Shown piece after piece: positions 34,521 through 44,536 of a DNA stretch of 64,000 nucleotides (position 1 is the first letter of the stretch; every line of letters begins with the position of its first letter). A program made the translations under genes and the position numbers. The notes under the pieces were generated by a model. The model saw only the letters and a program-made list of their open reading frames with translations, made no database searches and was not told where the DNA came from. Source of the DNA: CALLCD01 sp039196965 (GTDB lineage Bacteria; Pseudomonadota; Alphaproteobacteria; Caulobacterales; Hyphomonadaceae); assembly GCA_039196965.1 (NCBI GenBank), contig JBCCUK010000022.1:12056-76055 (forward strand). The letters run 5' to 3'.

Positions 34521-36080
34521 ATGCGTTATCTCTTACTCTCCCTAGGTCTCGCATCTGCGATGGTGTGCGGGCCTGCTCTTGCCCAGCCCGATTACGATGC
34601 CGAGGCGATCCGGGCCATGGAAGCATTCGACTCTACCGGCTTGACCGTAGCTGTCTCAATTGATGGCGAGATCGTTCACCAAGGGGTCTATGGCAAGGCC
34701 AACGAAGCGACCGATGCGCTGATCACGACGGATATGCTGTTTCCCATAGCTTCAATATCCAAGGCCTTCACGACTACGGCGCTCGCCATCCTTGTGGACC
34801 GAGGAGATGTTGAATGGGACGCACCGCTTCAAGCCTATATTCCGGAATTCCAGATGTCCGATCCGTGGGTGAGTGAGAACTTCACCGTCCGCGATGCCCT
34901 GACCCACAGGTCCGGTCTTCCCCTTGGGGCAGGGGACTTACTGTTCGTACCTGACGGGAAACCGAGCGTCGAGGACATCATCTCGGCCCTTGCTTTTCTG
35001 GAGCCGAGCTCAGGCTTCCGCTCTGAATATGCCTATGACAATCTCCTTTATGTGGTCGCGGGTGAGGTGGTGACCCGTGTTTCAGGCGAGGACTGGTCGG
35101 ACTTCATCACCGAGGAAATCCTGAAACCCGTCGGGATGGATAGCTGCGCGGCCGATATATCCCGCATCAGACCGGACCACGCTGTGGTCACGGGCCACGA
35201 GCGCGCCGCAGGTGCGGAAGAGGGCGTACCAATTGACGAACGGCAGAGCTTCGGTCCTTCAATGGCCGCCGCCGGCGGTATCTATTGCACCACCGGCGAT
35301 ATGATGACCTGGGCGCAGTTCTGGATTGATGGCGGTGTGACGGCCACCGGAGAGCGCCTGATCAGCGAGGAACAGGCCGAGGAGGTCTGGTCCGGTGTGA
35401 CACCGACCAATACCAGGAAAGTTCTGAAACAGAGCGGCCTTACCCAACAAACAGTCTACGGCCTTGGCTGGGTTATTCAGGATTTTGACGGAACGCTCAT
35501 GCTGTCCCATGGCGGCGGGTTTCCGGGGGTTGTGAGCGGCTTTTATATTCTGCCGAAAGAGAAGATGGCCATTTTCGCTTCGGCAAATGACTATCGGGCG
35601 GCGGCGCGGGCGTTCTCTCACCAGATTGCCGACGGTCTGATCGGTGACCAATCCTTCGATTTTATCGGGACGTGGGGAAACCTGTTCAACGAAGCCATTG
35701 AAGAGGCTGTCAGTGCGGTTTCCGGAGCGGTGACAGCACCGGAAGGGGCCGCGTCTCCCGGCGTTCCCTTTGAGCAATATGCCGGTCTTTACAGAGATCC
35801 CTGGTATGGAGACATGACGGTTCACTATGGAGATGACGGGCTGAGCATCGATATGGGGCGGTCTGAACTTCTTGATGGCCCGCTGACCCACTATGACGGG
35901 GACCGCTTTGCTGCCATCTGGCCGAACCGGACGATGAATGCCGATGCCTTCGTGACCTTCACGATGGAAGACGGTCAAGTCATCGGGGCCCGGATGGAAG
36001 CGATTTCGGAGCTCACCGATTTCTCCTATGACTTCCACGATCTGAAGTTCGAGAAGGTCCCGGCTGAATCGGATCAGTGA
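34521..36080 (+). CDS. Secreted serine hydrolase, class C beta-lactamase fold
   Basis: A 519-residue protein with a signal peptide (cleavage after 'GPALA'), a class C beta-lactamase/esterase domain and a C-terminal extension of about 120 residues resembling DUF3471. The nucleophile motif is Ser78-Ile-Ser-Lys81, the Tyr-x-Asn motif is in 'YAYDNLLYVV', and 'LSHGGGFPG' is the third motif. Such proteins act as esterases or D-aminopeptidases in the periplasm; beta-lactamase activity is not implied. It may share a transcript with udk. Confidence 0.87.
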   Translation: MRYLLLSLGLASAMVCGPALAQPDYDAEAIRAMEAFDSTGLTVAVSIDGEIVHQGVYGKANEATDALITTDMLFPIASISKAFTTTALAILVDRGDVEWDAPLQAYIPEFQMSDPWVSENFTVRDALTHRSGLPLGAGDLLFVPDGKPSVEDIISALAFLEPSSGFRSEYAYDNLLYVVAGEVVTRVSGEDWSDFITEEILKPVGMDSCAADISRIRPDHAVVTGHERAAGAEEGVPIDERQSFGPSMAAAGGIYCTTGDMMTWAQFWIDGGVTATGERLISEEQAEEVWSGVTPTNTRKVLKQSGLTQQTVYGLGWVIQDFDGTLMLSHGGGFPGVVSGFYILPKEKMAIFASANDYRAAARAFSHQIADGLIGDQSFDFIGTWGNLFNEAIEEAVSAVSGAVTAPEGAASPGVPFEQYAGLYRDPWYGDMTVHYGDDGLSIDMGRSELLDGPLTHYDGDRFAAIWPNRTMNADAFVTFTMEDGQVIGARMEAISELTDFSYDFHDLKFEKVPAESDQ

Positions 36081-36188
36081 TCGCCACTGCATGGTGCCGC
36101 TTCTTTCGTGAAATCACCCACCCTCCGGCGCCGCTCCGCCGCAATCGATTCCCATTGTGAGGGTTCAATCACTTTGGAGGATGCACCC

Positions 36189-36971
36189 ATGACAACATTC
36201 TGGTCAAAAACCTGGCCGAAATCTCTTTTCGCCGCCATGGCGACTTTAGCGCTGCCAATCGCGGCTATGTCTAAAGATGCGCCCCCCGTCCGGCCTATCG
36301 GTCAACCTGCTGTCGACACCGGAGTTCACTCCTATATCCTGCTCGACCGTACAGGCTCCATGTCGGATATTTGGGATGAAGCGCTCAGCTCGGTGAACGC
36401 CTATGCGAAGTCCGTTGGCGAGGAAGAGGCTGGCGAGGCTGATATCGAGACAATTGTGAATCTTGCCGTGTTCGACGCCCAGGAAGGCCTGCAATTCGAT
36501 GTTCTGCGCCGCGGCATTGAGGCGGAGACATGGAAAGAGGTCACAAATGATGAAGCTCATCCGCGCGGTATGACCCCGCTTTTCGATGCCATTGGCCGTA
36601 TCGTCGCGCTCGCAGAAGCCGATGCGCCGGAAAAGGCGGTGCTGGTGATCATGACAGACGGGCTGGAGAATGCCTCCCGGGAAATGACGGGGGAGGGCGC
36701 AAAGGCAGCTCTTGACCGGGCGAGAGATCGCGGCTGGGAGGTTGTCTTTCTCGGCGCTGAGTTCGCCAACTTCTCCGATGCGGAATCGGTCGGCGTCAGC
36801 TCCGGACAGTCGATCGCCGTCGGTTCCCAGCAATTTGGCATCACCATGGAACGCCTCGGGAAAAAGTCGCGCTATTATGCTCAGGAAGCGGAAGCGACCA
36901 TCGAGTTTGACGATGAAGACCGCGCCGTTGCCGGTGAGGAAGAGGTGAAACGGAAGAACGGCCAGCGCTAA
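36189..36971 (+). CDS. Exported von Willebrand factor A domain protein
   Basis: A 260-residue protein with an N-terminal signal-like segment ending about 'IAAMSKDAPP' and a single vWA domain. The MIDAS motif reads Asp-Arg-Thr-Gly-Ser-Met-Ser near residue 54, with later 'PRGMTPLFDAIGRIV' (Thr) and 'VLVIMTDGLENAS' (Asp). The domain binds a divalent cation and a protein partner. Partner unknown. The ATG at 36189 has GGAGG 8 nt upstream. The tail is charged. A terminator follows. Confidence 0.83.
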   Translation: MTTFWSKTWPKSLFAAMATLALPIAAMSKDAPPVRPIGQPAVDTGVHSYILLDRTGSMSDIWDEALSSVNAYAKSVGEEEAGEADIETIVNLAVFDAQEGLQFDVLRRGIEAETWKEVTNDEAHPRGMTPLFDAIGRIVALAEADAPEKAVLVIMTDGLENASREMTGEGAKAALDRARDRGWEVVFLGAEFANFSDAESVGVSSGQSIAVGSQQFGITMERLGKKSRYYAQEAEATIEFDDEDRAVAGEEEVKRKNGQR

Positions 36972-36995
36972 TCCTCACGCCTCACTGAAAATCAT

Positions 36996-37029
36996 AGCTC
37001 CCGCGCAAATCTTGTGCGGGGGCTTTTTC
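36996..37029 (+). terminator. Rho-independent terminator after the vWA gene
   Basis: A 12-bp GC-rich stem with one mismatch (AGCTCCCGCGCA with TGTGCGGGGGCT) is followed by TTTTTCT. It ends the vWA gene transcript before leuB. Confidence 0.8.
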
Positions 37030-37083
37030 TTGCCGGGCGCAAGGTTTCTTTCTAAACCACGCCAGCGCAATCAGGGGCATATC

Positions 37084-38145
37084 ATGAGTCAGACACTCCT
37101 CCTTCTGCCGGGTGACGGCATAGGACCCGAAGTGACAGCTGCTGTGGCGCGCGTCGCCGAGGTTTTGGTTCCGGACCTCAAGCTCGAAAATGCGCTGGTC
37201 GGCGGGGCGGCGTACGATGCCGAGGGAGATCCACTCACTGAGGAAACGCTGAACCGCGCCAAAGCTGCCGATGCCATTCTCTTAGGTGCTGTCGGCGGAC
37301 CGAAATGGGCCGATGTGCCGCGCGATAAGCGCCCGGAGATGGGGCTGTTGAAACTCCGCAAAGGGCTAGATGTGTTTGCCAACCTCCGGCCCGCATTCTG
37401 CTTCGCACCGCTGGTGGATGCGTCCAGCTTGAAGCGCGAGCTTGTCGAGGGACTCGATATCATAATTATCCGTGAACTGACGAGTGGTGTCTATTTCGGG
37501 GAGCCGCGGGGTATTGAGACAGGTGCCGACGGCATCCGCTATGGCTATGAGACATCGCGTTATACTGCGCCTGAAATCCACCGCGTGGCCCGCGTGGCGT
37601 TTGATATTGCCCGGGGGCGCGGCGGCCGGGTGGCGTCAGCTGAGAAGTCGAATGTCATGGAAAGCGGCCTGTTCTGGCGGCAGGAAGTTGCGGCCTTTCA
37701 CAAGGCTGAAGGGGAGGGTGTTGAGCTTTCCCATATTCTCGCCGATGCCTGTGCCATGGAGCTTGTCCGAGCGCCGAAACAGTTTGACGTTTTGCTCTGC
37801 GGCAATCTCTTCGGGGATATTCTGTCCGATGCGGCAGCGATGCTGACCGGGTCCATCGGCATGTTGCCGTCGGCCAGCCTCGGCGCGCCCGGAACGCCGG
37901 GCCTTTATGAGCCGGTCCATGGATCCGCACCGGATATCGCCGGCCAGGAGATCGCCAATCCCTGCGCCACGATTCTGTCGCTTGAAATGGCTCTGCGCTG
38001 GTCCCTTGGAAGACCGCAGGAAGCCGACCAGCTGTTTGCAGCCGTAGAGGCCGCCCTTGCAGGTGGTGCGCGCACGCGCGACATTGGCGGCGACATGACC
38101 ACAGCCGAGATGACCGATGCGATCATTGAGGCTCTCGGGGGCTAA
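37084..38145 (+). CDS. leuB: 3-isopropylmalate dehydrogenase
   Basis: LeuB oxidatively decarboxylates 3-isopropylmalate with NAD in leucine synthesis. 'LLPGDGIGPEV' opens the protein; 'LLGAVGGPKWADVPRDKRPEMGLLKLRKGLDVFANLRP' in parts near residues 65-105, 'IIIRELTSGVYFGEPRG', and 'EPVHGSAPDIAGQEIANPCATILS' near 278 are diagnostic. The ATG at 37084 is placed after AGGGG, and the 353-residue length fits. No other leu genes lie in this window. Confidence 0.96.
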   Translation: MSQTLLLLPGDGIGPEVTAAVARVAEVLVPDLKLENALVGGAAYDAEGDPLTEETLNRAKAADAILLGAVGGPKWADVPRDKRPEMGLLKLRKGLDVFANLRPAFCFAPLVDASSLKRELVEGLDIIIIRELTSGVYFGEPRGIETGADGIRYGYETSRYTAPEIHRVARVAFDIARGRGGRVASAEKSNVMESGLFWRQEVAAFHKAEGEGVELSHILADACAMELVRAPKQFDVLLCGNLFGDILSDAAAMLTGSIGMLPSASLGAPGTPGLYEPVHGSAPDIAGQEIANPCATILSLEMALRWSLGRPQEADQLFAAVEAALAGGARTRDIGGDMTTAEMTDAIIEALGG

Positions 38146-38174
38146 TCCATCCTTACCTGGCCTGAACAGAGTAT

Positions 38175-38747
38175 TCAGGTAGCTAAGTCCCTGGAGGAAC
38201 CAGAGCCAACCGGAACCGGGTCTCTCGCCGGACTTGTTTCGGCAGGTGCCTCTTTCTCCCAGCTGAAGTCCGGTGTGATGCGGCGTGGCCGCCAGACACC
38301 TAGGATGACATTCGCCATTGAGACGGCCATGACGATGGCGAGCGTGCCCCATTCGAGAGCGATGAGAGAATCCAGAGCATCGGTGGGGGCCGTGCCCGCG
38401 GCAATTTCGGCAGCTTTCTGTTCTGCGATCGAGGCCTTAGAGCCAACAATGCCGAGCACGCCCTCGAACAGGAGTATGCCTGTCATGGCTTTCAGCCAGA
38501 CCCAGCCTTTACTGATGAAGGGTTCGTGTACCACCATGGAGAGGAGGCCGGAGGCGGCCACCAGAACGAATGATGGCAGGATCACATAGTTGCTGATCAC
38601 GGAGATCGAGCTGCGCAGATCGGCATAGGCGGCAGGGGTTTCGGGCACTCCCACAACAAGCAGAACGAGATAGCAGGCAAGGCCGCCGATCATGCCGCAG
38701 GCGGCCACCGAATGTAGAATTTTCAAGGTCTTCCGCGCGCGTTGCAT
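38175..38747 (-). CDS. DUF2269-type four-span membrane protein
   Basis: A 190-residue membrane protein that looks like the DUF2269 family. 'KTLKILHSVAACGMIGGLACYLVLL' opens the first span. Four spans are visible, with a Pro/Ser-rich hydrophilic C-terminal tail of about 35 residues. Function is unknown. It converges on leuB. Confidence 0.72.
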   Translation of the reverse strand: MQRARKTLKILHSVAACGMIGGLACYLVLLVVGVPETPAAYADLRSSISVISNYVILPSFVLVAASGLLSMVVHEPFISKGWVWLKAMTGILLFEGVLGIVGSKASIAEQKAAEIAAGTAPTDALDSLIALEWGTLAIVMAVSMANVILGVWRPRRITPDFSWEKEAPAETSPARDPVPVGSGSSRDLAT

Positions 38748-38845
38748 CGTAATTGTCTGTTCTGTCTCCCATGGAGAAGCTAGGCCGATACCTCACTGAA
38801 ACACGAAAAGACCGCAGATCAAATGGTAAGACCACCTTCCGGGAC

Positions 38846-41278
38846 CTAGCCGCCGTCAGGAGAGATTCTCGTGGTCTGGACCTCACCTTCGGCTGCACCG
38901 ACGAGTTTGACATACTCCCCCGCGGCCCAGCGCTCCGCCATATTGTTCCAGAAGGTTGAATAGGCGTTACCGGAAATCCCGGGCGCGAAGGACATGATCG
39001 AGTTTTCCGGATCCGACAGGTCCGCAACAAGCCTGTAGGTCGCGCCGCTTCGCTGATAGAATTCGAGGTTGGACAGGAGATCGTCCGGCGGCGCAGACCT
39101 TCGCCCTGCAGCCTGATTGAGGGTGTTGTCCCCGCCAGGGCTGACAATCTCGGTCTTTGTCAAGTCATCGAGAACCGGAACATAGGACCAGGAGAAGAAG
39201 GCCGGAAACTGCGCCTTATGCTCATCCCGCCAGCGCCAAGCATCCATATCCGTTCCGTGCTCACGCTCCAGCGCGTCGAGGGCCATCTCGATCGCTGCAT
39301 TGACAGTGTCGGCGCAGGACTCCTGTTCTGGCGTCTCAGCTTTGTCGCACCAGTCGGTCTCACCCTCGATGGCGTTGGAAATCGCGAACGCATTCGGATA
39401 GGTCCCTGCACCGGGGCCAGCATTCGCATTTACGATTTCCTGTTGCAGTGCCAGTTCAATCGTCGAATAGATCAACGGTTCGGCCCTATCGGGTGACATT
39501 TCATAGTCCCAGTCGCCGAGCAGCGCCATCGCCGCCTTTGCGCGATCTGTCCGCATAGGGAATTTTAAAAGACGTTCGAGCACATATTTCGCCTGAGCCG
39601 AATGGATGTCGGTTTGCACATCGGTAATTGACGACAAATCATGCGCCTTGTCGCCCTCCAGCATTTCTTATGACCGCACGACCCGCCAGGGTGAGGAATA
39701 ATTGTCCGAGACCCGGAAGGGGATGGAGGCATCGGCAGCTCTGCTATTGGAGTCGGCCACCCAGCCCTGTTCTGGATTAAAGATAAAGGGAAGGTCATCG
39801 AACGGGATGTACCCGTTCCATTTTCCCTCGCCGAGCCACCCCTTTGCCAGGCGCTGACCATTCCAGCCATTGACCACGTTCCGGTCGGGCAATCTTGCCG
39901 CCATTTGTACACCGATATTTCCTTCAATGTCGGCGAAGGCAACATTGTTCGTCCACTCATAGTCGCGCAGCGCATCGCGAAACTCGTCCCAGGAATGGGC
40001 GCGGCTCATTCTCACGATCGATTGCATCGTAGTTTGGCCAACTTCCACGGCAACATGATTGCGCACAACCACATAGCCGGGCCCGAAAACGTCTTCAATG
40101 ATCGAAAAGTCTTCCGAAAGCCCGCCGCCTGATTGCCCGTCGTCCTCTAATACAGGATCGCTGACCACGATGCCGTTTCGCGTGCTCCGGATCGTGATTG
40201 TCCGATCTTCCGAGCCCTTTACAGGTATGGAAATCTCTTCGGTCTCAAAGGGGAGAGATCCGTCTACGGCCAAATAATTGTCCGGGTTTTCGGGATCCAC
40301 CTTCTCGATCACATAATCGAACGTATCGGCATAAAGATGGGTCATGCCCCAGGCGATCCTGTTGTTCTGACCGAAGGCGATAGACGGCGAGCCAACCCAC
40401 GCCGCACCCGCGATAAAATCATCGGGCAGGGTTATGGTCAGGGGATAGACCGGGGCGGGTGCATGGGTAGGCAGATGGGGGTCGACGGCGAGGATCGGTT
40501 TTCCCGTCGTCGATTTCGATGGGCCGACAACAAAGAAGTTTGTACCGCCCCTGTCTTCCGCGTCGGGCATACCCTTTGCGTCCGCTGCTTGAGTATCCGC
40601 CTCCGGAGCCGGCCGGAAGTCCCGGTAGAGCGTTGGAAAGTCCTCCGGCAATTCACGCAATAGCAGCTCTGCGGAACTCTCCGACAGGGCTTTCTCGACT
40701 TCCAGGAGGAAAAGCTCGCGCTCGCCATCGGTGGCGGTCTCGGAATTGATGGTCATGAAATTGTTTGAATCACCGGCGGTCCATGGCTCCGGCTGCACGC
40801 CGAGTAGCCCCCATTCCGGCGAGGAGGTGGCCTCGCCGCTATCTATGGCGAGGTTTACCCCATCGGCGAAGGCCTGGAAAATGGTCTGAATTTCGGGATC
40901 AATTCTCCGAAGTGTCTTTTCTGCCACCCGTGGCAGGGCGGAATGCACCCTGTAGGCAATATCAGTGCTGAGAAGATCCTCGCCAAAGACCTCGGCCGTG
41001 CGGCCGGCCACGGCGCGGCGCATCATCTCCATTTGCCAGAGCCGGTCCTGTGCCTGCACATATCCCATGGCAAAGGCCGCATCGCGGAAGCTCGCCGCTT
41101 CAATGTGCGGCACACCATTGCTGTCGCGAACAATCGTGATCTCGCGCTCAACCTTGCCGCTCCGAAGGGTTTTCTCATAATCGGGGAGGGTGCTTTGAAG
41201 CCAGAGGAATAGAGCTATGGTGAGGAGCAATACCAAAGCGATCGCGACACCCAGACTATAAATTGCAATCCGCTTCAT
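38846..41278 (-). pseudogene. Penicillin acylase family gene interrupted by an in-frame TAA
   Basis: An 811-codon frame for a penicillin-acylase-type N-terminal-nucleophile hydrolase, broken only by TAA at 39668-39670 (codon 537). The frame resumes at once, and an ATG follows at 39664. The first part holds a membrane anchor at residues 5-25, 'RDSNGVPHIEAASFRDAAFAMGYVQAQDRLWQMEM' in parts (alpha chain), and the processing site 'RGGTNFFVVG'. There Thr246 stands where the family has Ser. The second part continues with the beta-chain end ('SAQAKYVLERLLKF...' onward). GGGGAG lies 6 nt before the ATG. It could be a decayed gene, a readthrough gene, or two chains made by reinitiation. I favour decay, a C-to-T change from Gln being the simplest route. 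Confidence 0.8.
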
Positions 41279-41394
41279 CGCGTTCTCCCCGTCGGCGAGA
41301 TCATTCGTACACGCCTGTTAGGCTCAAATTTATACGTAAAAAGCGGACACGCGCCAGCGATCAGCGATATTTTGGAACGTCGTTCCGGAGAAGC

Positions 41395-41772
41395 TTAGCT
41401 GTAGTCGGCAATCCTGCAGAGCAGCCCGCCACGCAATTCGAAGAAGCTTGCGCCGCGCACTTCCACCATCTCCCCGGCTCTCACACCGTTGGGCAGATCA
41501 ACCGCGGCCTTGCCCTCAAAGGTAATCTCCGCCGAGGCCTTGTTGCCCGCTTCGAGGAAATTCAGCACTTGCTGACGCCTGTAGGAGAAAGCGTTGCCGG
41601 AGAGCTGCGCCACCTCTGCCATGGCGTCGCGCCCCTCAAGCCTCATGGATTGCCCGGTATTGGAAATGTTCTCGAACACGACATCCTCGGTGACGCAGGC
41701 AAGCATACCGTCTATGTCGCGGTCATTGTAGCATGCTATGTAGCGGCTGACGATGTGATCATCGAAGGCCAT
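41395..41772 (-). CDS. SnoaL/NTF2-like protein
   Basis: A 125-residue protein with the SnoaL-like NTF2 fold pattern: 'DHIVSRYIACYNDRDIDGMLACVTEDVVFENIS' in two stretches at the N-terminus, 'GRDAMAEV', then a beta-rich C-terminus with 'GASFFELRGGLLCRIADY'. Such folds act as small enzymes or binding proteins; the substrate is unknown. I prefer the ATG at 41772 (GGAG 5 nt upstream) over that at 41805. It is divergent from asd. Confidence 0.78.
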   Translation of the reverse strand: MAFDDHIVSRYIACYNDRDIDGMLACVTEDVVFENISNTGQSMRLEGRDAMAEVAQLSGNAFSYRRQQVLNFLEAGNKASAEITFEGKAAVDLPNGVRAGEMVEVRGASFFELRGGLLCRIADYS

Positions 41773-41924
41773 TGGATCTCCAGCGCGTTCGGTTTCTGTC
41801 GGCATGTTAACAATTACCTCGATTGGCTAGCAGGGTTTTGCACTCTTTACCAATTGGGCGTATGACGCGCCTTCGTGTCTGTTCTGTTGCAGATACTCGA
41901 TGGATTCTAGCGGAGATGTCTACC

Positions 41925-42962
41925 ATGGCCATTCGTGTTGCGATTGTCGGTGCCACCGGAAATGTCGGTCAGGAACTCTTGAACATTCTCGATGAGCGGG
42001 GCTTCCCGGCGACTGAAGTGTTCGCCATAGCCTCGCGCCGGTCGGTTGGCCGTGAGGTGAGCTATGGTGACGCCACGCTGAAATGCCAGAATCTCGACGA
42101 CTTTGATTTTTCCCAGGCCGATGTCGCACTCATGTCAGCTGGCGGCAAAGTCTCCAAGGAATGGAGCCCGAAGATCGCGGCAACCGGGTGTATCGTCATC
42201 GATAACTCCTCGGCCTGGCGTCTTGACCCCGATGTGCCGCTGATCATTCCGGAAGTGAATTCCGACGCGATTATGAGCTATGGCAAAAAGAACATCATCG
42301 CCAATCCGAACTGCTCCACGGCGCAGCTCCTCGTGGCTTTGAAGCCTCTCCATGATGCCGCGAAGATCAAGCGTGTGATTGTCGATACCTATCAGTCTGT
42401 TTCCGGGACGGGCAAAGACGCCATGGATGAGCTCTGGAACCAGACCAAGGGTATCTATGTCAACGATCCGATCACGCCGGAAATCTATCCCAAGCAGATC
42501 GCGTTCAATGTTATCCCCCATGGCGGTGATTTCTTGCCGGGCGGCTATACGACCGAAGAGCAGAAGCTCGTCGATGAAACTCACAAGATGCTCGATCCGA
42601 ATATCAAGCTGTCGGCAACTGTTGTCCGCGTGCCGGTCTTCGTCGGCCATTCCGAGGCTGTCCATGTCGAGTTTGAGAACCCGATCACGCCTGGCTCGGC
42701 CCGCAAGATCCTCCGCGAGAGCCCCGGTCTGATGCTTGTCGATAATCCGGAAGAAGAGCAGTATATCACGCCGGTGGATTGCGTCGGCGAATGGGCGACC
42801 TATGTCTCCCGCCTTCGCCGCGACGAGACAGTGGAGAACGGTCTCGCTTTCTGGGTTGTCTCCGACAATCTCCGCAAGGGCGCAGCGCTCAACGCGGTGC
42901 AGATCGCCGAAGAGCTGATGAACCGCGGCGTGCTCAAGCCGGATGTGATTGAAGTGGCCTGA
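41925..42962 (+). CDS. asd: Aspartate-semialdehyde dehydrogenase
   Basis: Asd reduces aspartyl-phosphate to the semialdehyde, the branch point to lysine, threonine and methionine and to diaminopimelate. 'VAIVGATGNVGQELL' binds NADP, 'IIANPNCSTAQLLVALKPLH' carries the catalytic Cys near residue 130, and 'TYQSVSGTGKDAMDEL' and 'VRVPVFVGHSEAVHVEFE' are typical. The ATG at 41925 has GGAG at a suitable 9-nt spacing. The MOSC gene begins 2 nt after its stop, so the two are probably coupled. Confidence 0.96.
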   Translation: MAIRVAIVGATGNVGQELLNILDERGFPATEVFAIASRRSVGREVSYGDATLKCQNLDDFDFSQADVALMSAGGKVSKEWSPKIAATGCIVIDNSSAWRLDPDVPLIIPEVNSDAIMSYGKKNIIANPNCSTAQLLVALKPLHDAAKIKRVIVDTYQSVSGTGKDAMDELWNQTKGIYVNDPITPEIYPKQIAFNVIPHGGDFLPGGYTTEEQKLVDETHKMLDPNIKLSATVVRVPVFVGHSEAVHVEFENPITPGSARKILRESPGLMLVDNPEEEQYITPVDCVGEWATYVSRLRRDETVENGLAFWVVSDNLRKGAALNAVQIAEELMNRGVLKPDVIEVA

Positions 42963-42964
42963 CC

Positions 42965-43510
42965 ATGGAGCGGGGAAGGGTTGTCGCCGTCGCAAAGAGT
43001 AGCGATCACACCTTCTCCAAACCGGTCTGCGAACAGATTACGCTGGTCGCGGGTCTGGGTGCTAAAGGCGATGCCCATGCGGGGGAGTTGATAAAGCACC
43101 GGTCCCGTCTGCGCGTCGATCCGACCCAGCCCAATCTTCGTCAGGTTCACCTGATTCACAGCGAATTGCATGACGAACTTCGTGAACAGGGCTTCGATGT
43201 GGCTCCAGGCATTATGGGCGAGAATATCTCCACGCGGGGCCTGGACCTGCTCGGCCTGCCCCGCGGAGCCAAACTCCATATTGGTACTTCGGCCATCGTC
43301 GAGGTCACTGGCCTGCGTAATCCGTGCAAACAGCTGGATGATTATCAGGATGGGCTGACCCAGGCCGTACTTGATCGTAGCCCCGATGGCGGGCTGATCC
43401 GCAAGGCAGGCATTATGGGAATTGTGCTCGCAGGGGGCGAGATAAGGGCTGGCGATCCGATATCGGTGGCTATGCCTCCGGAGCCGTATGAGAAGCTGGA
43501 GCGGGTTTAG
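42965..43510 (+). CDS. MOSC-domain protein
   Basis: A 181-residue stand-alone MOSC domain. 'GLGAKGDAHAG', 'QVHLIHSELHDEL', 'GIMGENISTRGLDL' and the conserved Cys in 'VTGLRNPCKQLDDY' near residue 120 match the family, which handles sulfur linked to molybdenum cofactor. Many single-domain members have unknown substrates. It begins 2 nt after the asd stop. Confidence 0.88.
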   Translation: MERGRVVAVAKSSDHTFSKPVCEQITLVAGLGAKGDAHAGELIKHRSRLRVDPTQPNLRQVHLIHSELHDELREQGFDVAPGIMGENISTRGLDLLGLPRGAKLHIGTSAIVEVTGLRNPCKQLDDYQDGLTQAVLDRSPDGGLIRKAGIMGIVLAGGEIRAGDPISVAMPPEPYEKLERV

Positions 43511-43576
43511 CCGCTCTCATCGATCTATAAGAAAATACAGCTGGTGAGCGCTTGCGCTCCCTGCTAAGCGCCCTAC

Positions 43577-44470
43577 ATGTCGACCGATTTTCGCCTTGGA
43601 TTTATCACCGGCCTAGCGGCCTATCTCCTTTGGGGAATGATGCCGGTTTACATCAAATCGGTCGCTCATCTACCGGCCGACTTGATCCTTGTGCACCGTA
43701 TCATCTGGTCTCTTCCGACCGGCCTTTTCTTCCTGCTGATCGCCCGGCAGTGGGGAGCGCTCAAAGCAGCTTTGCGCAGGGAACACCTGCTTTGGCTCGG
43801 CCTTTCTGCCACGCTCATCGCATCGAACTGGCTCGTTTATATCTGGGCGGTCTCGATTGACCGGGTTCTGGAAGCAAGCCTCGGCTACTATCTTAATCCT
43901 CTCCTCAATGTCGTTATTGGCGCGACCTTTATGTCAGAACGATTGTCGAAAGGGCAGTGGAGTGCCGTTGCTATCGCGACAATTGGCGTCGCCATCATGG
44001 CTGTTGCTCTCGGCCGGGTGCCATGGGCTGGCCTGTTCCTTTGCTGCACCTTTGCTTTTTACTCGGTCATCCGGAAACAGGTAAAAGTCGACAGTCGTGC
44101 TGGCTTTGTCATTGAGGCGGCTATCCTGTTTCCTCTCGCAGGGCTTTGGCTTTCCCACCTTGGCTCGTCGGGCACACCCGCCATGGGAGATAGTGGCGTA
44201 GATACCTTGCTGCTGATGGCGGGCGGCCCTGTCACCGCCGTACCTCTCATTTTGTTTGCCCTGTCGGCCAAGCGCCTGCGGCTCTCCACCATCGGGATGA
44301 TGCAGTATATCGGTCCGACCATTCAGTTTCTTCTCGGGCTTGCCTATGGCGAGGTGTTCAGCCTTACCCATGGGGCCGCCTTTGCCTGCATATGGATTGC
44401 GCTCTTCGTTTTCACCTTCGATGGTTGGCGGGCCGAGAACCGTCGGCGTACGGCTCAGCCAGCCGAATAG
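43577..44470 (+). CDS. rarD: EamA-family transporter RarD
   Basis: A 297-residue inner-membrane protein with about ten spans in two EamA repeats. 'FITGLAAYLLWGMMPVYIKSV', 'LILVHRIIWSLPTGLFFL', 'ASNWLVYIWAVSIDRVLEASLGYYLNPLLNVV' and 'LRLSTIGMMQYIGPTIQFLLGLAYGE' are characteristic of RarD. RarD proteins are thought to move small metabolites. No ribosome site is obvious before the ATG. It follows the MOSC gene after 66 bp. Confidence 0.92.
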   Translation: MSTDFRLGFITGLAAYLLWGMMPVYIKSVAHLPADLILVHRIIWSLPTGLFFLLIARQWGALKAALRREHLLWLGLSATLIASNWLVYIWAVSIDRVLEASLGYYLNPLLNVVIGATFMSERLSKGQWSAVAIATIGVAIMAVALGRVPWAGLFLCCTFAFYSVIRKQVKVDSRAGFVIEAAILFPLAGLWLSHLGSSGTPAMGDSGVDTLLLMAGGPVTAVPLILFALSAKRLRLSTIGMMQYIGPTIQFLLGLAYGEVFSLTHGAAFACIWIALFVFTFDGWRAENRRRTAQPAE

Positions 44471-44536
44471 CCATTTCCGCCCATCCTGAATCGGAGGGGC
44501 CTTCTATGTCGAAGATCGGTCCTGATTGGCCGGATT

